A DNA stretch of 64,000 nt from Nitrospirillum amazonense. Its GTDB lineage: Bacteria > Pseudomonadota > Alphaproteobacteria > Azospirillales > Azospirillaceae. The stretch spans positions 124,001 to 188,000 of the forward strand of contig NZ_VITN01000010.1 of assembly GCF_007828045.1 (NCBI RefSeq), in the 5' to 3' direction. The translations under genes were made by a program, and so were the position numbers. The notes beneath the pieces are model-generated. The model did not search any database. It worked only from the letters and a program-made list of their open reading frames with translations, and was not told the DNA's origin. Shown piece after piece: positions 1-9,210 of this stretch. The first letter of the stretch is position 1. Every line of letters begins with the position of its first letter.

Positions 1-555
1 GAGAAGCTGGGCGAGGGACAGGTTAGGGGCGACCTGATCACCGCCGCCTGGCCGCAGTACCCGGCCGCCTACAAGGATGGCGGGGCGCAGGCCGAGATGG
101 ACTGGGTGGTGCGCTTCATCTCCACCATCCGCACCATCCGGTCGGAAATGAACGTGCCGCCGTCGGCCCAGCTGCCGCTGCTGGTGAAGGGCGCCGGTAC
201 CGATACCGCCGCGCGCCTGGGCACCCACCGCGACCTGATCCTGAAGCTGGCCCGCCTGTCCAACATCACCCTGACCGAGGAGGCGCCGGCCACCGGTGCC
301 GTGCAGGCGGTGGTGGATGAGGCGACGCTGGTCCTGCCCCTGGCCGACTTCATCGACCTGGCCAAGGAGAAGGCCCGCCTGGCCAAGGAAATCCAGAAGC
401 TGGAGGGCGAGATCGCCAAGGTCGATGCCAAGCTGGGCAATCCCAACTTCGTCGACAAGGCCCCGCCCGAGGTGATCGAGGAGCAGCGGGAGCGCCGGGC
501 CGAAGCCGACGGCACCCGCGCCAAGCTGGCCGAGGCGCTGTCCCGCCTGGGCTGA
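1..555 (+). CDS. valS: Valyl-tRNA synthetase, C-terminal part
   Basis: Only the last 184 residues are inside the window; the frame is open at base 1. The stretch has the end of the anticodon-binding domain (residues about 30-100, with TIRTIRSEMNVPPS) followed by the typical ValS C-terminal coiled coil rich in Lys, Glu and Leu (about 120-184, including AKLGNPNFVDKAPPEVIEEQ), which contacts the tRNA. The enzyme charges tRNA-Val in the cytoplasm. The LGNPNFVDKAP signature is characteristic of ValS, so the call is firm although the catalytic domain is not visible. A hairpin terminator follows at once, so this is the end of a transcription unit. Confidence 0.95.
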   Translation, partial: EKLGEGQVRGDLITAAWPQYPAAYKDGGAQAEMDWVVRFISTIRTIRSEMNVPPSAQLPLLVKGAGTDTAARLGTHRDLILKLARLSNITLTEEAPATGAVQAVVDEATLVLPLADFIDLAKEKARLAKEIQKLEGEIAKVDAKLGNPNFVDKAPPEVIEEQRERRAEADGTRAKLAEALSRLG

Positions 556-570
556 TGCCCGCCCCGTCCG

Positions 571-613
571 AAACGCGAACGGCCGTCTCTTCCGGGGCGG
601 CCGTTTTGCGTTG
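571..613 (+). terminator. Rho-independent terminator after valS
   Basis: The arms AACGGCCG (578-585) and CGGCCGTT (598-605) form a perfect 8 bp stem, extended imperfectly by the flanking AAACGC/GCGTT, with a T-rich 3' side. It lies 16 bases after the valS stop. The convergent gene at 628 could share it. Confidence 0.7.
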
Positions 614-627
614 ACGGGGCGGGACCC

Positions 628-1692
628 TCAGGGGGCGAAGGGACCGGGCGCCTCGGCCGTCGGCTTCTTCAGCCAGATGCCGGCCAGGGCCACGAAGGGG
701 ATCAGGTGCAGCAGGGTGCGCGTCTCGTTGGTCAGGCCCAGGGCCAGCACGGCCAGTACCTGCACCAGGACGAAGGCCGCCAGCGACAGGGCGCGGACGC
801 CATGCCGCTTCACCATCACCGCCACCAGGCCCAGCACCGTGGCCAGGTAGACAGGGATCAAGAGTTCCAGCGACAGGCCGGGATCGGTGATCCAGTCGTA
901 GAACTGGCCGAAATTCTCGCCCACCTGGATGTGGAAATAAGCGTCGAAGGTGGTGGAGGATGATTTCTGGATGTCGCGGAAGATCTTGTAGCCGATCTCT
1001 TCCTTCAGCAGCGTCTTGCGCAGGAATTCGATGATGGCGAAGGCGGCGACGCTGCCCAGCAGGCCTGATGCCAGCCAGCGCCAGTCCGGCCGGCGCTTTT
1101 CCACCCAGGCGTCGATGACGGCCTTGGCCATCATGTAGCCGCCGATGAACACGGCGGATTCATGGTTGAAGCAGGCGACGCCCAGCAGGGCCAGGAAAGC
1201 CCACCACGGCGCCCGGGTCAGGACCAGCAGGTAGAATACCGCCGTGGTCAGCAGCAGCACGAAGTCCCAGATGTACAGCCAGGGCTTCGACATCAGCGCC
1301 ATGAACAGGACATGCATGGCCAGCAAGGCCGTCCAGGCCCTCTGCCGTCCGTTTTCCATCGGGCTCCCCGCCGCCTGGGCGGCGTAGAACAGGGCCAGGC
1401 CGGCGCCGGTCAGGCCGAACACGGCGACCACGGCGTGGGCGCTGGTCAGGTTCACACCCGTCAGCTCGATCAGATGTTCCAGGAAGGGCGCTAGCACGCG
1501 CGACTGGAAGAAGCGCCAGTGCGGATAACCCTGCAGCACCCCCACCTCGGCCTGCAGGTTCTGCAGCAGGTACTGGTCGAAGAAATGGACGATGTGGCGC
1601 CACTGCGCCACCGCCAGGATGAAGGCCGTGCCCGTCACCAGCAGGGCGTCCAGGTATTCCTCCCGATCGGCCCGCAAATCCAAACCGCGCAT
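628..1692 (-). CDS. Multi-pass inner-membrane protein of unknown function
   Basis: A 354-residue protein with roughly nine or ten hydrophobic segments separated by short loops, and Trp/His-rich loops such as QWRHIVHFFDQYLL near the N-terminus. Its size and segment pattern recall small GT-C-type or exopolysaccharide-associated membrane proteins, but I see no catalytic motif that would name a family. The start is the ATG at 1692 (MRGLDLRADREEYLD); the reading frame is open further upstream but that stretch is low-complexity and overlaps the gph gene. It converges on valS and follows gph in the same direction with a 55-base gap that holds a 14 bp tandem duplication. Location in the inner membrane is inferred from hydrophobicity only. 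Confidence 0.7.
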   Translation of the reverse strand: MRGLDLRADREEYLDALLVTGTAFILAVAQWRHIVHFFDQYLLQNLQAEVGVLQGYPHWRFFQSRVLAPFLEHLIELTGVNLTSAHAVVAVFGLTGAGLALFYAAQAAGSPMENGRQRAWTALLAMHVLFMALMSKPWLYIWDFVLLLTTAVFYLLVLTRAPWWAFLALLGVACFNHESAVFIGGYMMAKAVIDAWVEKRRPDWRWLASGLLGSVAAFAIIEFLRKTLLKEEIGYKIFRDIQKSSSTTFDAYFHIQVGENFGQFYDWITDPGLSLELLIPVYLATVLGLVAVMVKRHGVRALSLAAFVLVQVLAVLALGLTNETRTLLHLIPFVALAGIWLKKPTAEAPGPFAP

Positions 1693-1702
1693 ATGCGACT
1701 TT

Positions 1703-1730
1703 CCCCAATAAGTCGGCCCCAATAAGCCGG
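1703..1730. repeat. Two 14 bp tandem units
   Basis: CCCCAATAAGTCGG (1703-1716) is followed directly by CCCCAATAAGCCGG (1717-1730), 13 of 14 bases identical, in the short gap between gph and the membrane-protein gene. Confidence 0.9.
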
Positions 1731-1747
1731 TGACGCCGGCTCGGCCG

Positions 1748-2434
1748 TCACCCCGCGGCCAAATCCGCCGCCAAATCCGCCAGGGCGGACGGCAGGTCGC
1801 GGAAATGATCCACCAACCGGTCCGCCCCCAGTTGTTCCACGGGCATGCGCGGATAGCCATAGGTAACGCACACGACCTGGCAACCGGCGGCGCGGCCGGC
1901 CGTCACGTCGTTGGCGCCGTCGCCCACCATGATGGTCTTGCCCGGGGCGGCCGCCAGGTGGGCCATGGCGTGCAGCAGCGGGCCGGGGTGGGGCTTGCGC
2001 GTGGGCAGGGTGTCGCCCCCGACCACCGCCTTGAAGTAGGGGGCGAGGCCGATGGCCTCCAGCACCGCATGGGTCGCCCGCTCGGGCTTGTTGGTCACCA
2101 GGGCCAGGGGGATGTCGGCGCTCAAGGTGGCCAAGGTTTCCGCCACGCCGGGGAAGACGCAGGACGGGTCGGCCGGCAGGGCCTCATAGATCGCCATGTA
2201 GCGGTCGGTCATGGCGGGGACCGAGTCGGGATCCAGCGGCCGGCCCACGGCGGCGAAGGTGCGGGTCACCAGCATGGGGGCGCCGTCGCCGATGAACTGG
2301 TGCACCTGCGCCAGGTCCAGGTTGGGCAGGTTCTCCTCATCCAGCAGGCGGTTGATGCCGGTCAGGATGTCGGGCGCGCTGTCGATCAGCGTTCCGTCGA
2401 AGTCGAACAGGACGGCGGCGGGCATGAGGCTCAT
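1748..2434 (-). CDS. gph: Phosphoglycolate phosphatase (HAD superfamily)
   Basis: A 228-residue HAD hydrolase that dephosphorylates 2-phosphoglycolate, a by-product of DNA repair and oxygenase chemistry. Motif I is FDFDGTLIDS (residues about 10-19) with the nucleophilic Asp and the acid/base Asp; motif II is LVTNKP; motif III is the Lys of RKPHPGPLL; motif IV is VGDGANDV. The cap domain lies between motifs I and II, as in Gph. Length and motifs fit Gph well, but HAD phosphatases overlap in specificity, so pyrophosphatase-like or other phosphosugar activity cannot be excluded. ATG codons at 2434 and 2425 are both possible; I use the longer form (MSLMPAAV). It is divergent from glmU. Confidence 0.85.
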   Translation of the reverse strand: MSLMPAAVLFDFDGTLIDSAPDILTGINRLLDEENLPNLDLAQVHQFIGDGAPMLVTRTFAAVGRPLDPDSVPAMTDRYMAIYEALPADPSCVFPGVAETLATLSADIPLALVTNKPERATHAVLEAIGLAPYFKAVVGGDTLPTRKPHPGPLLHAMAHLAAAPGKTIMVGDGANDVTAGRAAGCQVVCVTYGYPRMPVEQLGADRLVDHFRDLPSALADLAADLAAG

Positions 2435-2578
2435 GGGGCGGCATCCGGGCGATGGCGGTTTCGCGAGACACCCTCGTTGTGGCAGTAAGGGGGCCTTGCT
2501 GGCAATGGCGTCGGGCTGGGGCTCATCCCATCTGACGACGTGTCGCTCCCTGAACAGTGCCTTGACAAGGTTATCGCC

Positions 2579-3949
2579 ATGACCGCCCCGACCTCGACCC
2601 CCGCGCTCGCCTGCATCATCCTGGCGGCGGGCAAGGGCACCCGGATGAAGTCCGACCTGCCCAAGGTGCTGCACCCCATCGCCAATGAGCCCATGGTGGC
2701 CCATGTGCTGCGGGCGGCGGCGGTGCTGAACCCCGACCGGGTCATCGTCGTGGTGGGGCCGGGGCAGGAGGCCGTGGCCCAGGCCGTGGCACCGCACGCC
2801 ACGGTGCTGCAGCCGCGGCAGCTGGGCACCGCCGACGCGGTGAAGGCGGCGCGCGCGGCCCTGGGCGATTTCGACGGCGATGTGCTGGTGCTGTTCGGCG
2901 ACACCCCGCTGGTGCGGCCGGAGACGCTGTCCCTGCTGGTCCAGGCCAGGCGCGGCGCCGGCGATCCGGCCGTGGCGGTGCTGGGCATGCGCCCGGCCGA
3001 TCCCGCCGCCTATGGCCGGCTGGTGCAGGATGAGGCCGGCGGCCCGACCAAGATCGTGGAATATCTGGACGCCACGCCGGAGGAGCGGGCCATCGGCCTG
3101 TGCAACGCCGGCCTGATGGCCTTCGATGGCCGCCGCCTGTGGGCCATCCTGGATGCCATCGGCAGCGCCAACGCCAAGGGCGAATACTACCTGACCGACG
3201 CCGTGGCCGTGGCCCGCGTGCAAGGGCACGCCTGCGCCGTGGCCGAGGGCGATCCGGCGGATGTGGAGGGCGTCAATTCCCGGGTTGAGCTGGCCAAGCT
3301 GGAAAAGCTGATGCAGGCCCGCCTGCGCCGCCAGGCCATGCTGAACGGCGCCACCCTGGCCGACCCGGACACCGTCTGGTTTTCCGCCGACACGGTGCTG
3401 GGCCGCGATGTCACCGTGGGCCAGAACGTGGTGTTCGGGCCCGGCGTGGTGGTGGAGAATGGCGTGACCATCCGGCCCTTCTGCCACCTGGAAGGGGTGG
3501 TGGTGCGGCGCGACGCCATCATCGGCCCCTATTCCCGCCTGCGCCCGGGGTCCGACATCGGCGTGGGTGCCCACATCGGCAACTTCGTGGAGGTCAAGGC
3601 CTCCACCCTGGGCAACGGCGCCAAGGCCAACCACCTGGCCTATGTCGGCGACGCCGATATAGGGGAGGGGACCAACATTGGCGCCGGCGCCATCACCTGC
3701 AACTATGACGGCACCTTCAAGTACCGCACCCAGGTGGGCCGCAACGTCTTCGTCGGCACCAACGCCACCCTGGTGGCCCCGGTGCGGGTGGGGGACGGCG
3801 CCTTCATCGCCGGCGGCAGCACCATCACCGAGACGGTGCCGGCCGACGCCCTGGCCATCGGCCGGGGCCGCCAGGTGGTGAAGGAAGGCTGGGCCGCCGC
3901 CTTCGCCGCCGCCCAGAAAGCGCGCAAGGCCGCGCAGAAGAAGGGCTGA
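2579..3949 (+). CDS. glmU: Bifunctional GlmU: N-acetylglucosamine-1-phosphate uridyltransferase / glucosamine-1-phosphate acetyltransferase
   Basis: A 456-residue cytoplasmic enzyme that acetylates GlcN-1-P and then makes UDP-GlcNAc, the precursor of peptidoglycan and lipid A. The N-terminal nucleotidyltransferase carries the pyrophosphorylase signature LAAGKGTRMKSDLPKVLHP (about residues 12-30); the C-terminal half is a left-handed beta-helix of hexapeptide repeats, with the acetyltransferase region around NFVEVKAS and ITCNYDG. The end is a Lys/Ala-rich tail (KARKAAQKKG). The start at 2579 (MTAPTSTPAL) fits the family; the frame is open 39 bases upstream without a better signal. Family length is about 450-460 residues. 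glmS is not adjacent here. Confidence 0.96.
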   Translation: MTAPTSTPALACIILAAGKGTRMKSDLPKVLHPIANEPMVAHVLRAAAVLNPDRVIVVVGPGQEAVAQAVAPHATVLQPRQLGTADAVKAARAALGDFDGDVLVLFGDTPLVRPETLSLLVQARRGAGDPAVAVLGMRPADPAAYGRLVQDEAGGPTKIVEYLDATPEERAIGLCNAGLMAFDGRRLWAILDAIGSANAKGEYYLTDAVAVARVQGHACAVAEGDPADVEGVNSRVELAKLEKLMQARLRRQAMLNGATLADPDTVWFSADTVLGRDVTVGQNVVFGPGVVVENGVTIRPFCHLEGVVVRRDAIIGPYSRLRPGSDIGVGAHIGNFVEVKASTLGNGAKANHLAYVGDADIGEGTNIGAGAITCNYDGTFKYRTQVGRNVFVGTNATLVAPVRVGDGAFIAGGSTITETVPADALAIGRGRQVVKEGWAAAFAAAQKARKAAQKKG

Positions 3950-4035
3950 GCGGGAAAGGGTTAGGCGGGGGTGACCCGGCTGGGCGATGCTATGGGACGA
4001 AGCATGGGTGCGGCGCATTAACGACAGGGGGCGTC

Positions 4036-5763
4036 ATGCACAGGACGATGGCGGAGCCAGGCTGGCGGGAACTTTATAAACCCAAACTGGTCACGGTGCT
4101 GCGCGAAGGGTATGGCCTGCGCGACCTGCGGGCCGACCTGGTGGCAGGCCTGACCGTGGCCATCGTGGCCTTGCCGCTGTCCATGGCCATCGCCATCGCC
4201 TCGGGCGTTACGCCGGACCGGGGGCTGTACACCGCCATCGTCGGTGGCTTCCTGGTGTCGCTGCTGGGCGGCAGCCGGTTCCAGATCGGCGGTCCGGCCG
4301 GGGCCTTCATCGTGCTGGTCGCCGCGTCGGTGGAGCGGCTGGGGGTGGGGGGCATGGCGCTGGCCGTGGTCCTGTCCGGCCTGATCCTTATGGCCATCGG
4401 CGCCCTGCGCCTGGGGACCTTCATCAAGTACATCCCCTATCCCGTCACCGTGGGCTTCACCGCCGGCATTGCCGTCATCATCGCGGCCAGCCAGGCGCGT
4501 GATTTGTTGGGCCTGACGCTGCCGGGCAAGGAGCCGGGGCCGCTCGTGCCCAAGCTGCTTGCCCTGGGGCACGCGCTGCCCACGCTGAATCCCGCCGCCC
4601 TGGGGACGGCGGTGGCGACCATTGCCCTGATCGTGCTGCTGCGGCGCTGGCGCCCTCAATGGCCCGTCCTGCTGATCGCGGTGGCGACGGCCAGCGCGGT
4701 CGCGGCGTTTGCCCACCTGCCTGTCGAGACCATCGGCACGCGCTTCGGCGGCATCCCGCGCAGCCTGCCGGCCCCCCATCTGCCGCCCCTGTCGCCGGAC
4801 CTGGTGTTGGCGGTCCTGCCGGACGCGGTGTCCTTCGCGCTGTTGGGCGCCATCGAAAGCCTGCTGTCCGCCGTGGTGGCCGATGGCATGACCGGCCGGC
4901 GCCACCGCGCCAACGCCGAGCTGGTGGCGCAGGGTGTCGCCAACATCGCCAGTGCGCTCTGCGGCGGCATCTGCGTCACCGGCACCATCGCCCGCACGGC
5001 CACCAATGTGCGGGCGGGTGCGCGCGGGCCGGTGTCCGGCATGGCGCACGCGGTATTCCTGGCGCTGTTCATGGCGGTGGCCGCCCCGCTGGCCAGCTAT
5101 ATCCCCCTGCCGGCGCTGGCGGGGGTGCTGGCGATCGTCGCCTGGAACATGGCGGAGAAGCACGCCTTCGGCTTGTTGCTGCGGGCGTCCTGGGGGGATG
5201 CCGCGGTGCTGCTCTCCACCTTCCTGCTGACTGTCCTGCGGGACCTGACGCTGGGCATCGTCGTCGGCTTCGCCACCGGGTCGCTGCTGTTCATCCACCG
5301 CATGGCCGGGACGCTGCGGGTGGAGGGGGGCAACCCCCTGGTGGCCCCTGACGTGGCCGACCGCGCCGGCCCGCTGCCGGACCAACCTCAGACGCGGGAC
5401 GACGACATCCTGGTCTTCCGCCTGTCCGGTGCATTCTTTTTCGGGGCGGCGGCCGGCGTGTCTGCCCTGTTCGACCGCATCGCCGCCCGGCCGCGGGCTT
5501 ACGTGCTGGACCTGACGGCAGTGCCGCTGCTGGATTCCACGGCCGTCACCGTCATCGACGGGTTGGCGGCCAAGGCGCGCAAGCAGGGGGCGGTCGTGGC
5601 CATCGCCCTGGCCGATCCGGAGGCGCGGCGCCTGCTGCTGACACAAGGCCTGAAGCCGCCGCGGGTCTATGTCGGCCGCACCCTGGACCAGGCGTTGGTC
5701 CGCGCCCGCCGTGCCTTGGGCCGGCCGGGGGACTTGCCGGACACGAATCACGAAGCGGCCTGA
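4036..5763 (+). CDS. SulP/SLC26 family anion transporter with STAS domain
   Basis: A 575-residue permease with about 10-12 membrane segments (residues 30-430) and a cytoplasmic STAS domain (about 450-555) with the core strand YVLDLTAVPLLDSTAVTVID. The SulP signature near the N-terminus is present (ALPLSMAIAIASGVTPDRGLYTA, in two parts), as is the Gln-Gly-rich loop LVAQGVANIASALCGGICVTGTIART. Substrates in the family include sulfate, bicarbonate and dicarboxylates; nothing nearby fixes the substrate. A carbonic anhydrase, which would point to bicarbonate, is absent. ATG codons at 4036 and 4048 are both usable. A second, partial SulP gene lies at 63072. Confidence 0.9.
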   Translation: MHRTMAEPGWRELYKPKLVTVLREGYGLRDLRADLVAGLTVAIVALPLSMAIAIASGVTPDRGLYTAIVGGFLVSLLGGSRFQIGGPAGAFIVLVAASVERLGVGGMALAVVLSGLILMAIGALRLGTFIKYIPYPVTVGFTAGIAVIIAASQARDLLGLTLPGKEPGPLVPKLLALGHALPTLNPAALGTAVATIALIVLLRRWRPQWPVLLIAVATASAVAAFAHLPVETIGTRFGGIPRSLPAPHLPPLSPDLVLAVLPDAVSFALLGAIESLLSAVVADGMTGRRHRANAELVAQGVANIASALCGGICVTGTIARTATNVRAGARGPVSGMAHAVFLALFMAVAAPLASYIPLPALAGVLAIVAWNMAEKHAFGLLLRASWGDAAVLLSTFLLTVLRDLTLGIVVGFATGSLLFIHRMAGTLRVEGGNPLVAPDVADRAGPLPDQPQTRDDDILVFRLSGAFFFGAAAGVSALFDRIAARPRAYVLDLTAVPLLDSTAVTVIDGLAAKARKQGAVVAIALADPEARRLLLTQGLKPPRVYVGRTLDQALVRARRALGRPGDLPDTNHEAA

Positions 5764-5831
5764 ACTCCAAGATCCAAATTGCTGCCCAGCCTGGGAACAC
5801 AGGCTCGGTATGTCCGGTTGTGATCTGCCCG

Positions 5832-5859
5832 CCCGGGGCGTTATCCCCGGGGCGTTATC
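5832..5859. repeat. Two perfect 14 bp tandem units upstream of gabD
   Basis: CCCGGGGCGTTATC occurs twice without a gap (5832-5845 and 5846-5859). The block lies about 75 bases before the gabD start, in the SulP-gabD gap. Confidence 0.92.
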
Positions 5860-5933
5860 CACGCATTGCAACGTCCCCGGACCCCGCCTACGTAAGAACC
5901 ATGCCCCCAGGCGGTTGTTACAAGAGGTTTGCC

Positions 5934-7445
5934 ATGGATACCCCCGTTCGCGCCCCCCACGGGCCCCTCATCCGCACGGCTCAGGCCCTTGGGCTGAAGG
6001 ACCCCGGCCTGCTGCGGGACCAGGCCTACATCGGCGGGTCCTGGGTCGATGCCGATGGCGGCGGCACCATAGATGTCGATAACCCGGCGACGGGTGAGGT
6101 CATCGGCACCATTCCCGACATGGGCGCCGCCGAGACGGCGCGAGCCATCGAAGCCGCCAACGCCGCCTGGGGCGGCTGGCGCGCCCGCACCGCCAAGGAC
6201 CGCGCCGCCGTCATGCGCCGCTGGTTCGAGCTGATCATGGCGGCGCAGGAGGACCTGGCCCGCATCATGACGGCGGAGCAGGGCAAGTCCCTGGCCGAAT
6301 CGCGGGGCGAGGTCGCCTATGGCGCCAGCTTCATCGAATGGTTCGCGGAGGAGGGCAAGCGCGCCTACGGCGACACCATCCCCAGCTTCGCCGGCGACAA
6401 GCGCATCGTGGTGGTGAAGGAGCCCATCGGCGTCGCCGCCGCCATCACGCCCTGGAACTTCCCCATCGCCATGATCACCCGCAAGGTGGGGCCGGCCCTG
6501 GCCGCCGGCTGCCCCATCGTGGTGCGCCCGTCGGAGGTGACGCCCTACAGCGCCCTGGCGCTGGCCGTGCTGGCGGAGCGGGCGGGCGTGCCGCCGGGGG
6601 TGTTCAGCGTCGTCACCGGCCATCCCAAGCCCATCGGCGGGGAGATGACCTCCAACCCGCTGGTGCGCAAGCTGTCCTTCACCGGATCCACGCCGGTGGG
6701 CAAGCTGCTGATGAAGCAGAGCGCCGACACGCTGAAGAAGCTGAGCCTGGAACTGGGCGGCAACGCGCCCTTCATCGTCTTCGACGATGCCGACCTGGAC
6801 GCGGCGGTGGAAGGGGCCATGGCCTCCAAATATCGCAACGCCGGCCAGACCTGTGTCTGCGCCAACCGCATCCTGGTGCAGGACGGCGTCTATGAGGCCT
6901 TCGCCGCCCGTCTGGCGGAGGCGGTGGGCCGCCTGCGCGTGGGCAACGGCGCGGACAAGGACGTGACCACCGGCCCCCTGATCAATGCCGCCGCCGTGGA
7001 GAAGGCGGAACGCCACATCGCCGATGCGGTGGCCAAGGGCGCGCGCGTCGCCATGGGCGGCCGCCGGCACGCCTTGGGCGGCAATTTCTTCGAGCCCACC
7101 CTGCTGCTGGACGTCACGCCGGACATGATCCTGGCGCGGGAGGAAACCTTCGGCCCGGTGGCGCCGCTGTTCCGCTTCAAGGACGAGGCGGAGGCCATCC
7201 ACATGGCCAACGATACCGAGTTCGGCCTGGCTGCCTATTTCTACAGCCGCGACATCGGCCGCGTCTGGCGGGTGGCCGAGGCGCTGGAATACGGCATGGT
7301 CGGCATCAACGAGGGCATCATCTCCACCGAGGTGGCGCCCTTCGGCGGCGTGAAGCAGAGCGGCCTGGGCCGCGAGGGTTCCAAGTACGGGATCGAGGAC
7401 TACCTGGTGGTGAAATACCTGCTGATGGGCGGCCTGAAGGCCTGA
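5934..7445 (+). CDS. gabD: NAD(P)-dependent succinate-semialdehyde dehydrogenase (aldehyde dehydrogenase family)
   Basis: A 503-residue aldehyde dehydrogenase. The cofactor-binding stretch ITPWNFPIAMITRKVGPAL, the general-base Glu in LELGGNAPFIVFDDADL and the catalytic Cys in NAGQTCVCANRILVQ are intact, and this last motif is typical of the GabD subgroup. It oxidises succinic semialdehyde to succinate at the end of GABA breakdown; glutarate semialdehyde is also possible. The start at 5934 (MDTPVRAPHG) is supported by AAGAGG at 5922-5927; the open frame upstream has no such signal. No GABA aminotransferase or regulator is adjacent, so the link to GABA rests on sequence alone. Length is close to the GabD norm of 480-490 plus a short N-terminal extension. 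Confidence 0.88.
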   Translation: MDTPVRAPHGPLIRTAQALGLKDPGLLRDQAYIGGSWVDADGGGTIDVDNPATGEVIGTIPDMGAAETARAIEAANAAWGGWRARTAKDRAAVMRRWFELIMAAQEDLARIMTAEQGKSLAESRGEVAYGASFIEWFAEEGKRAYGDTIPSFAGDKRIVVVKEPIGVAAAITPWNFPIAMITRKVGPALAAGCPIVVRPSEVTPYSALALAVLAERAGVPPGVFSVVTGHPKPIGGEMTSNPLVRKLSFTGSTPVGKLLMKQSADTLKKLSLELGGNAPFIVFDDADLDAAVEGAMASKYRNAGQTCVCANRILVQDGVYEAFAARLAEAVGRLRVGNGADKDVTTGPLINAAAVEKAERHIADAVAKGARVAMGGRRHALGGNFFEPTLLLDVTPDMILAREETFGPVAPLFRFKDEAEAIHMANDTEFGLAAYFYSRDIGRVWRVAEALEYGMVGINEGIISTEVAPFGGVKQSGLGREGSKYGIEDYLVVKYLLMGGLKA

Positions 7446-7482
7446 GCCTCAGCCTGGCAGCGCCTCGGCCGCAACGCTGTCA

Positions 7483-7608
7483 TGTTACGGAATTACCGAA
7501 AATTCACCGACCCGATTACATGGGAGGTGATTTTCCGGTGGCGCTTCCAGGGAATTGTGGTAGTGAAATAACCGCATAATCGATAACGGGCGGATGGCCC
7601 TGCCATCC
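7483..7608. promoter_or_regulatory. Control region of zwf with short inverted repeats
   Basis: The gap before zwf is noticeably AT-richer than its surroundings. It holds CGG-AATTA-CCG (7489-7499), an imperfect dyad GTGGTA-GTGAAA-TAACCGC (about 7558-7576) and a hairpin GGATGG-CCCTG-CCATCC (7592-7608). I infer that the promoter and operator of zwf lie here. I cannot assign a regulator: the dyads do not match the gammaproteobacterial HexR consensus. Confidence 0.35.
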
Positions 7609-7634
7609 CTGGGAAACCAAGCCAAGGCGCCATC

Positions 7635-9107
7635 ATGGCTGAAGTGCTGCAAGTCAATCCCTTCGATTTCGTCGTTTTCGGCGGTACCGGCGATCTTGCC
7701 ATGCGCAAGCTGTTGCCCGGCCTCTACTACCGGGAGCGAGACCGGCAGATGACGGACGAGAGCCGCATCATCGCTGTCAGCCGCACCGACCAGACGGTGG
7801 AGGATTTCCGGGCCACGGTGTGGGCGGCGCTGCAGCGCCACGTCCCCGCCGCCGACCTGGAGACGGCGGTGTGGGAGCGTTTCTCCGCCCGCCTGGGCTA
7901 TGTGTCGCTGGACGCGACCAAGCCGGCCGGCTGGGAACCCCTGCAGACCCTGCTGAAGGGGCATGAGGACAAGGCCCGCGTCTGCTACCTGGCGACGGCC
8001 CCCAGCCTGTTCGGCGCCATCTGCCGCAACTTGGCCAGCGCCGGCTTGGTGACCGATACCTGCCGCGTGGTGCTGGAGAAGCCCATCGGCCATGACGGCA
8101 AGTCCGCCAACGCCGTGAACGAGGAAGTGGGCGCCGTTTTCCCCGAAGACCGCATCTACCGCATCGACCATTACCTGGGTAAGGAGTCGGTGCAGAACCT
8201 GATGGTCCTGCGCTTCGGCAACGCCCTGTTCGAGCCGCTGTGGAACAGCAGCTGGATCGATCATATCCAGATCACCGTCGCCGAAAGCGTGGGCGTGGAA
8301 GGCCGGGCCGAGTACTACGACAAGGCTGGCGCCCTGCGCGACATGGTGCAAAACCACTTCCTGCAGCTGTTGTGCCTGGTGGCGATGGAGCCGCCGGCCC
8401 ACCTGTCGGGCGACCAGATCCGCAATGAGAAGATCAAGGTGCTGCGGGCCCTGCGCCCCATCACCCAGGCTGACGTGAAGGTCAAGACCGTGCGCGGCCA
8501 GTATCGCGCCGGCTCCATCGACGGACAGCCGGTCCCGGGGTACGCCGATGAGCTGACGCGGTCCAGCAACACCGAGACCCTGGTCGCCATCAAGGCGGAG
8601 ATCGAGAACTGGCGCTGGAGCGGCGTGCCCTTCTACCTGCGCACGGGCAAGCGCCTGCCTGTCCGCTATTCCGAGATCGTCGTCCAGTTCAAGGACGTGC
8701 CGCACAGCGTCTTCCCCAAGGGCTCGGGTGAGCTGATGGCCAACCGCCTGGTCATCCGCCTGCAGCCGGACGAAGGCGTGCAATTGAACATCATGACCAA
8801 GGTGCCGGGCCCCGGCGGCCTGCGCCTGCGCTCCGTGCCGCTGAACCTGTCCTACGCCGAGGCGTTCAAGGACCGCTATCCCGAGGCCTATGAGCGGCTG
8901 TTGATGGACGTGGTGCGGGGCAACCCCTCGCTGTTCATGCGCCGTGACGAGGTGGATGCCGCCTGGTCGTGGATCGACACCATCCTGGCCGGCTGGGAAC
9001 AGACGGACATGCGCCCGGATCCCTACGCCGCCGGCGGCTGGGGCCCGATCAGCGCCGCCCTGCTTCTGGACCGCGACGGCCGCCGTTGGCACGACCCCGA
9101 ACTGTAA
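7635..9107 (+). CDS. zwf: Glucose-6-phosphate 1-dehydrogenase
   Basis: A 490-residue cytoplasmic enzyme that oxidises glucose-6-phosphate to 6-phosphoglucono-lactone with NAD(P)+, the entry step to both the Entner-Doudoroff and pentose phosphate routes. The dinucleotide motif is [18 protein letters not shown] at the N-terminus and the active-site stretch is [13 protein letters not shown] with the catalytic His. Length fits the family (480-500). It is followed by edd and eda on the same strand, so the three genes give a full path from glucose-6-phosphate to pyruvate plus glyceraldehyde-3-phosphate, except for the lactonase: no pgl lies in the 103-base gap to edd or elsewhere in the window. Confidence 0.96.
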   Translation: MAEVLQVNPFDFVVFGGTGDLAMRKLLPGLYYRERDRQMTDESRIIAVSRTDQTVEDFRATVWAALQRHVPAADLETAVWERFSARLGYVSLDATKPAGWEPLQTLLKGHEDKARVCYLATAPSLFGAICRNLASAGLVTDTCRVVLEKPIGHDGKSANAVNEEVGAVFPEDRIYRIDHYLGKESVQNLMVLRFGNALFEPLWNSSWIDHIQITVAESVGVEGRAEYYDKAGALRDMVQNHFLQLLCLVAMEPPAHLSGDQIRNEKIKVLRALRPITQADVKVKTVRGQYRAGSIDGQPVPGYADELTRSSNTETLVAIKAEIENWRWSGVPFYLRTGKRLPVRYSEIVVQFKDVPHSVFPKGSGELMANRLVIRLQPDEGVQLNIMTKVPGPGGLRLRSVPLNLSYAEAFKDRYPEAYERLLMDVVRGNPSLFMRRDEVDAAWSWIDTILAGWEQTDMRPDPYAAGGWGPISAALLLDRDGRRWHDPEL

Positions 9108-9140
9108 CGGTTCGGCGGAGTTTATTCGACTTCTGCCCCC

Positions 9141-9166
9141 GGGACCGGCGCCGCATCGCCGGTCCC
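9141..9166 (+). promoter_or_regulatory. Strong hairpin between zwf and edd
   Basis: GGGACCGGCG (9141-9150) and CGCCGGTCCC (9157-9166) pair perfectly over 10 bp with a 6-base loop. No T-run follows, so it is not a standard terminator. It could be a 3' stabiliser of zwf mRNA, a processing site, or a partial attenuator that sets the zwf:edd ratio. Confidence 0.6.
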
Positions 9167-9210
9167 GCCGGCGTACCCACGTTCATGGCTTATCAGCCAG
9201 GGAGGACCCC

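Noticed and set aside
2435..4018. Upstream extension of the gph frame, which would give a 756-residue protein.
   Set aside because: The added part is antisense to glmU and is His/Gly-rich; the phosphatase domain starts at the ATG at 2434.
9141..9166. Terminator after zwf.
   Set aside because: No T-run follows the stem and edd continues in the same direction with close spacing.
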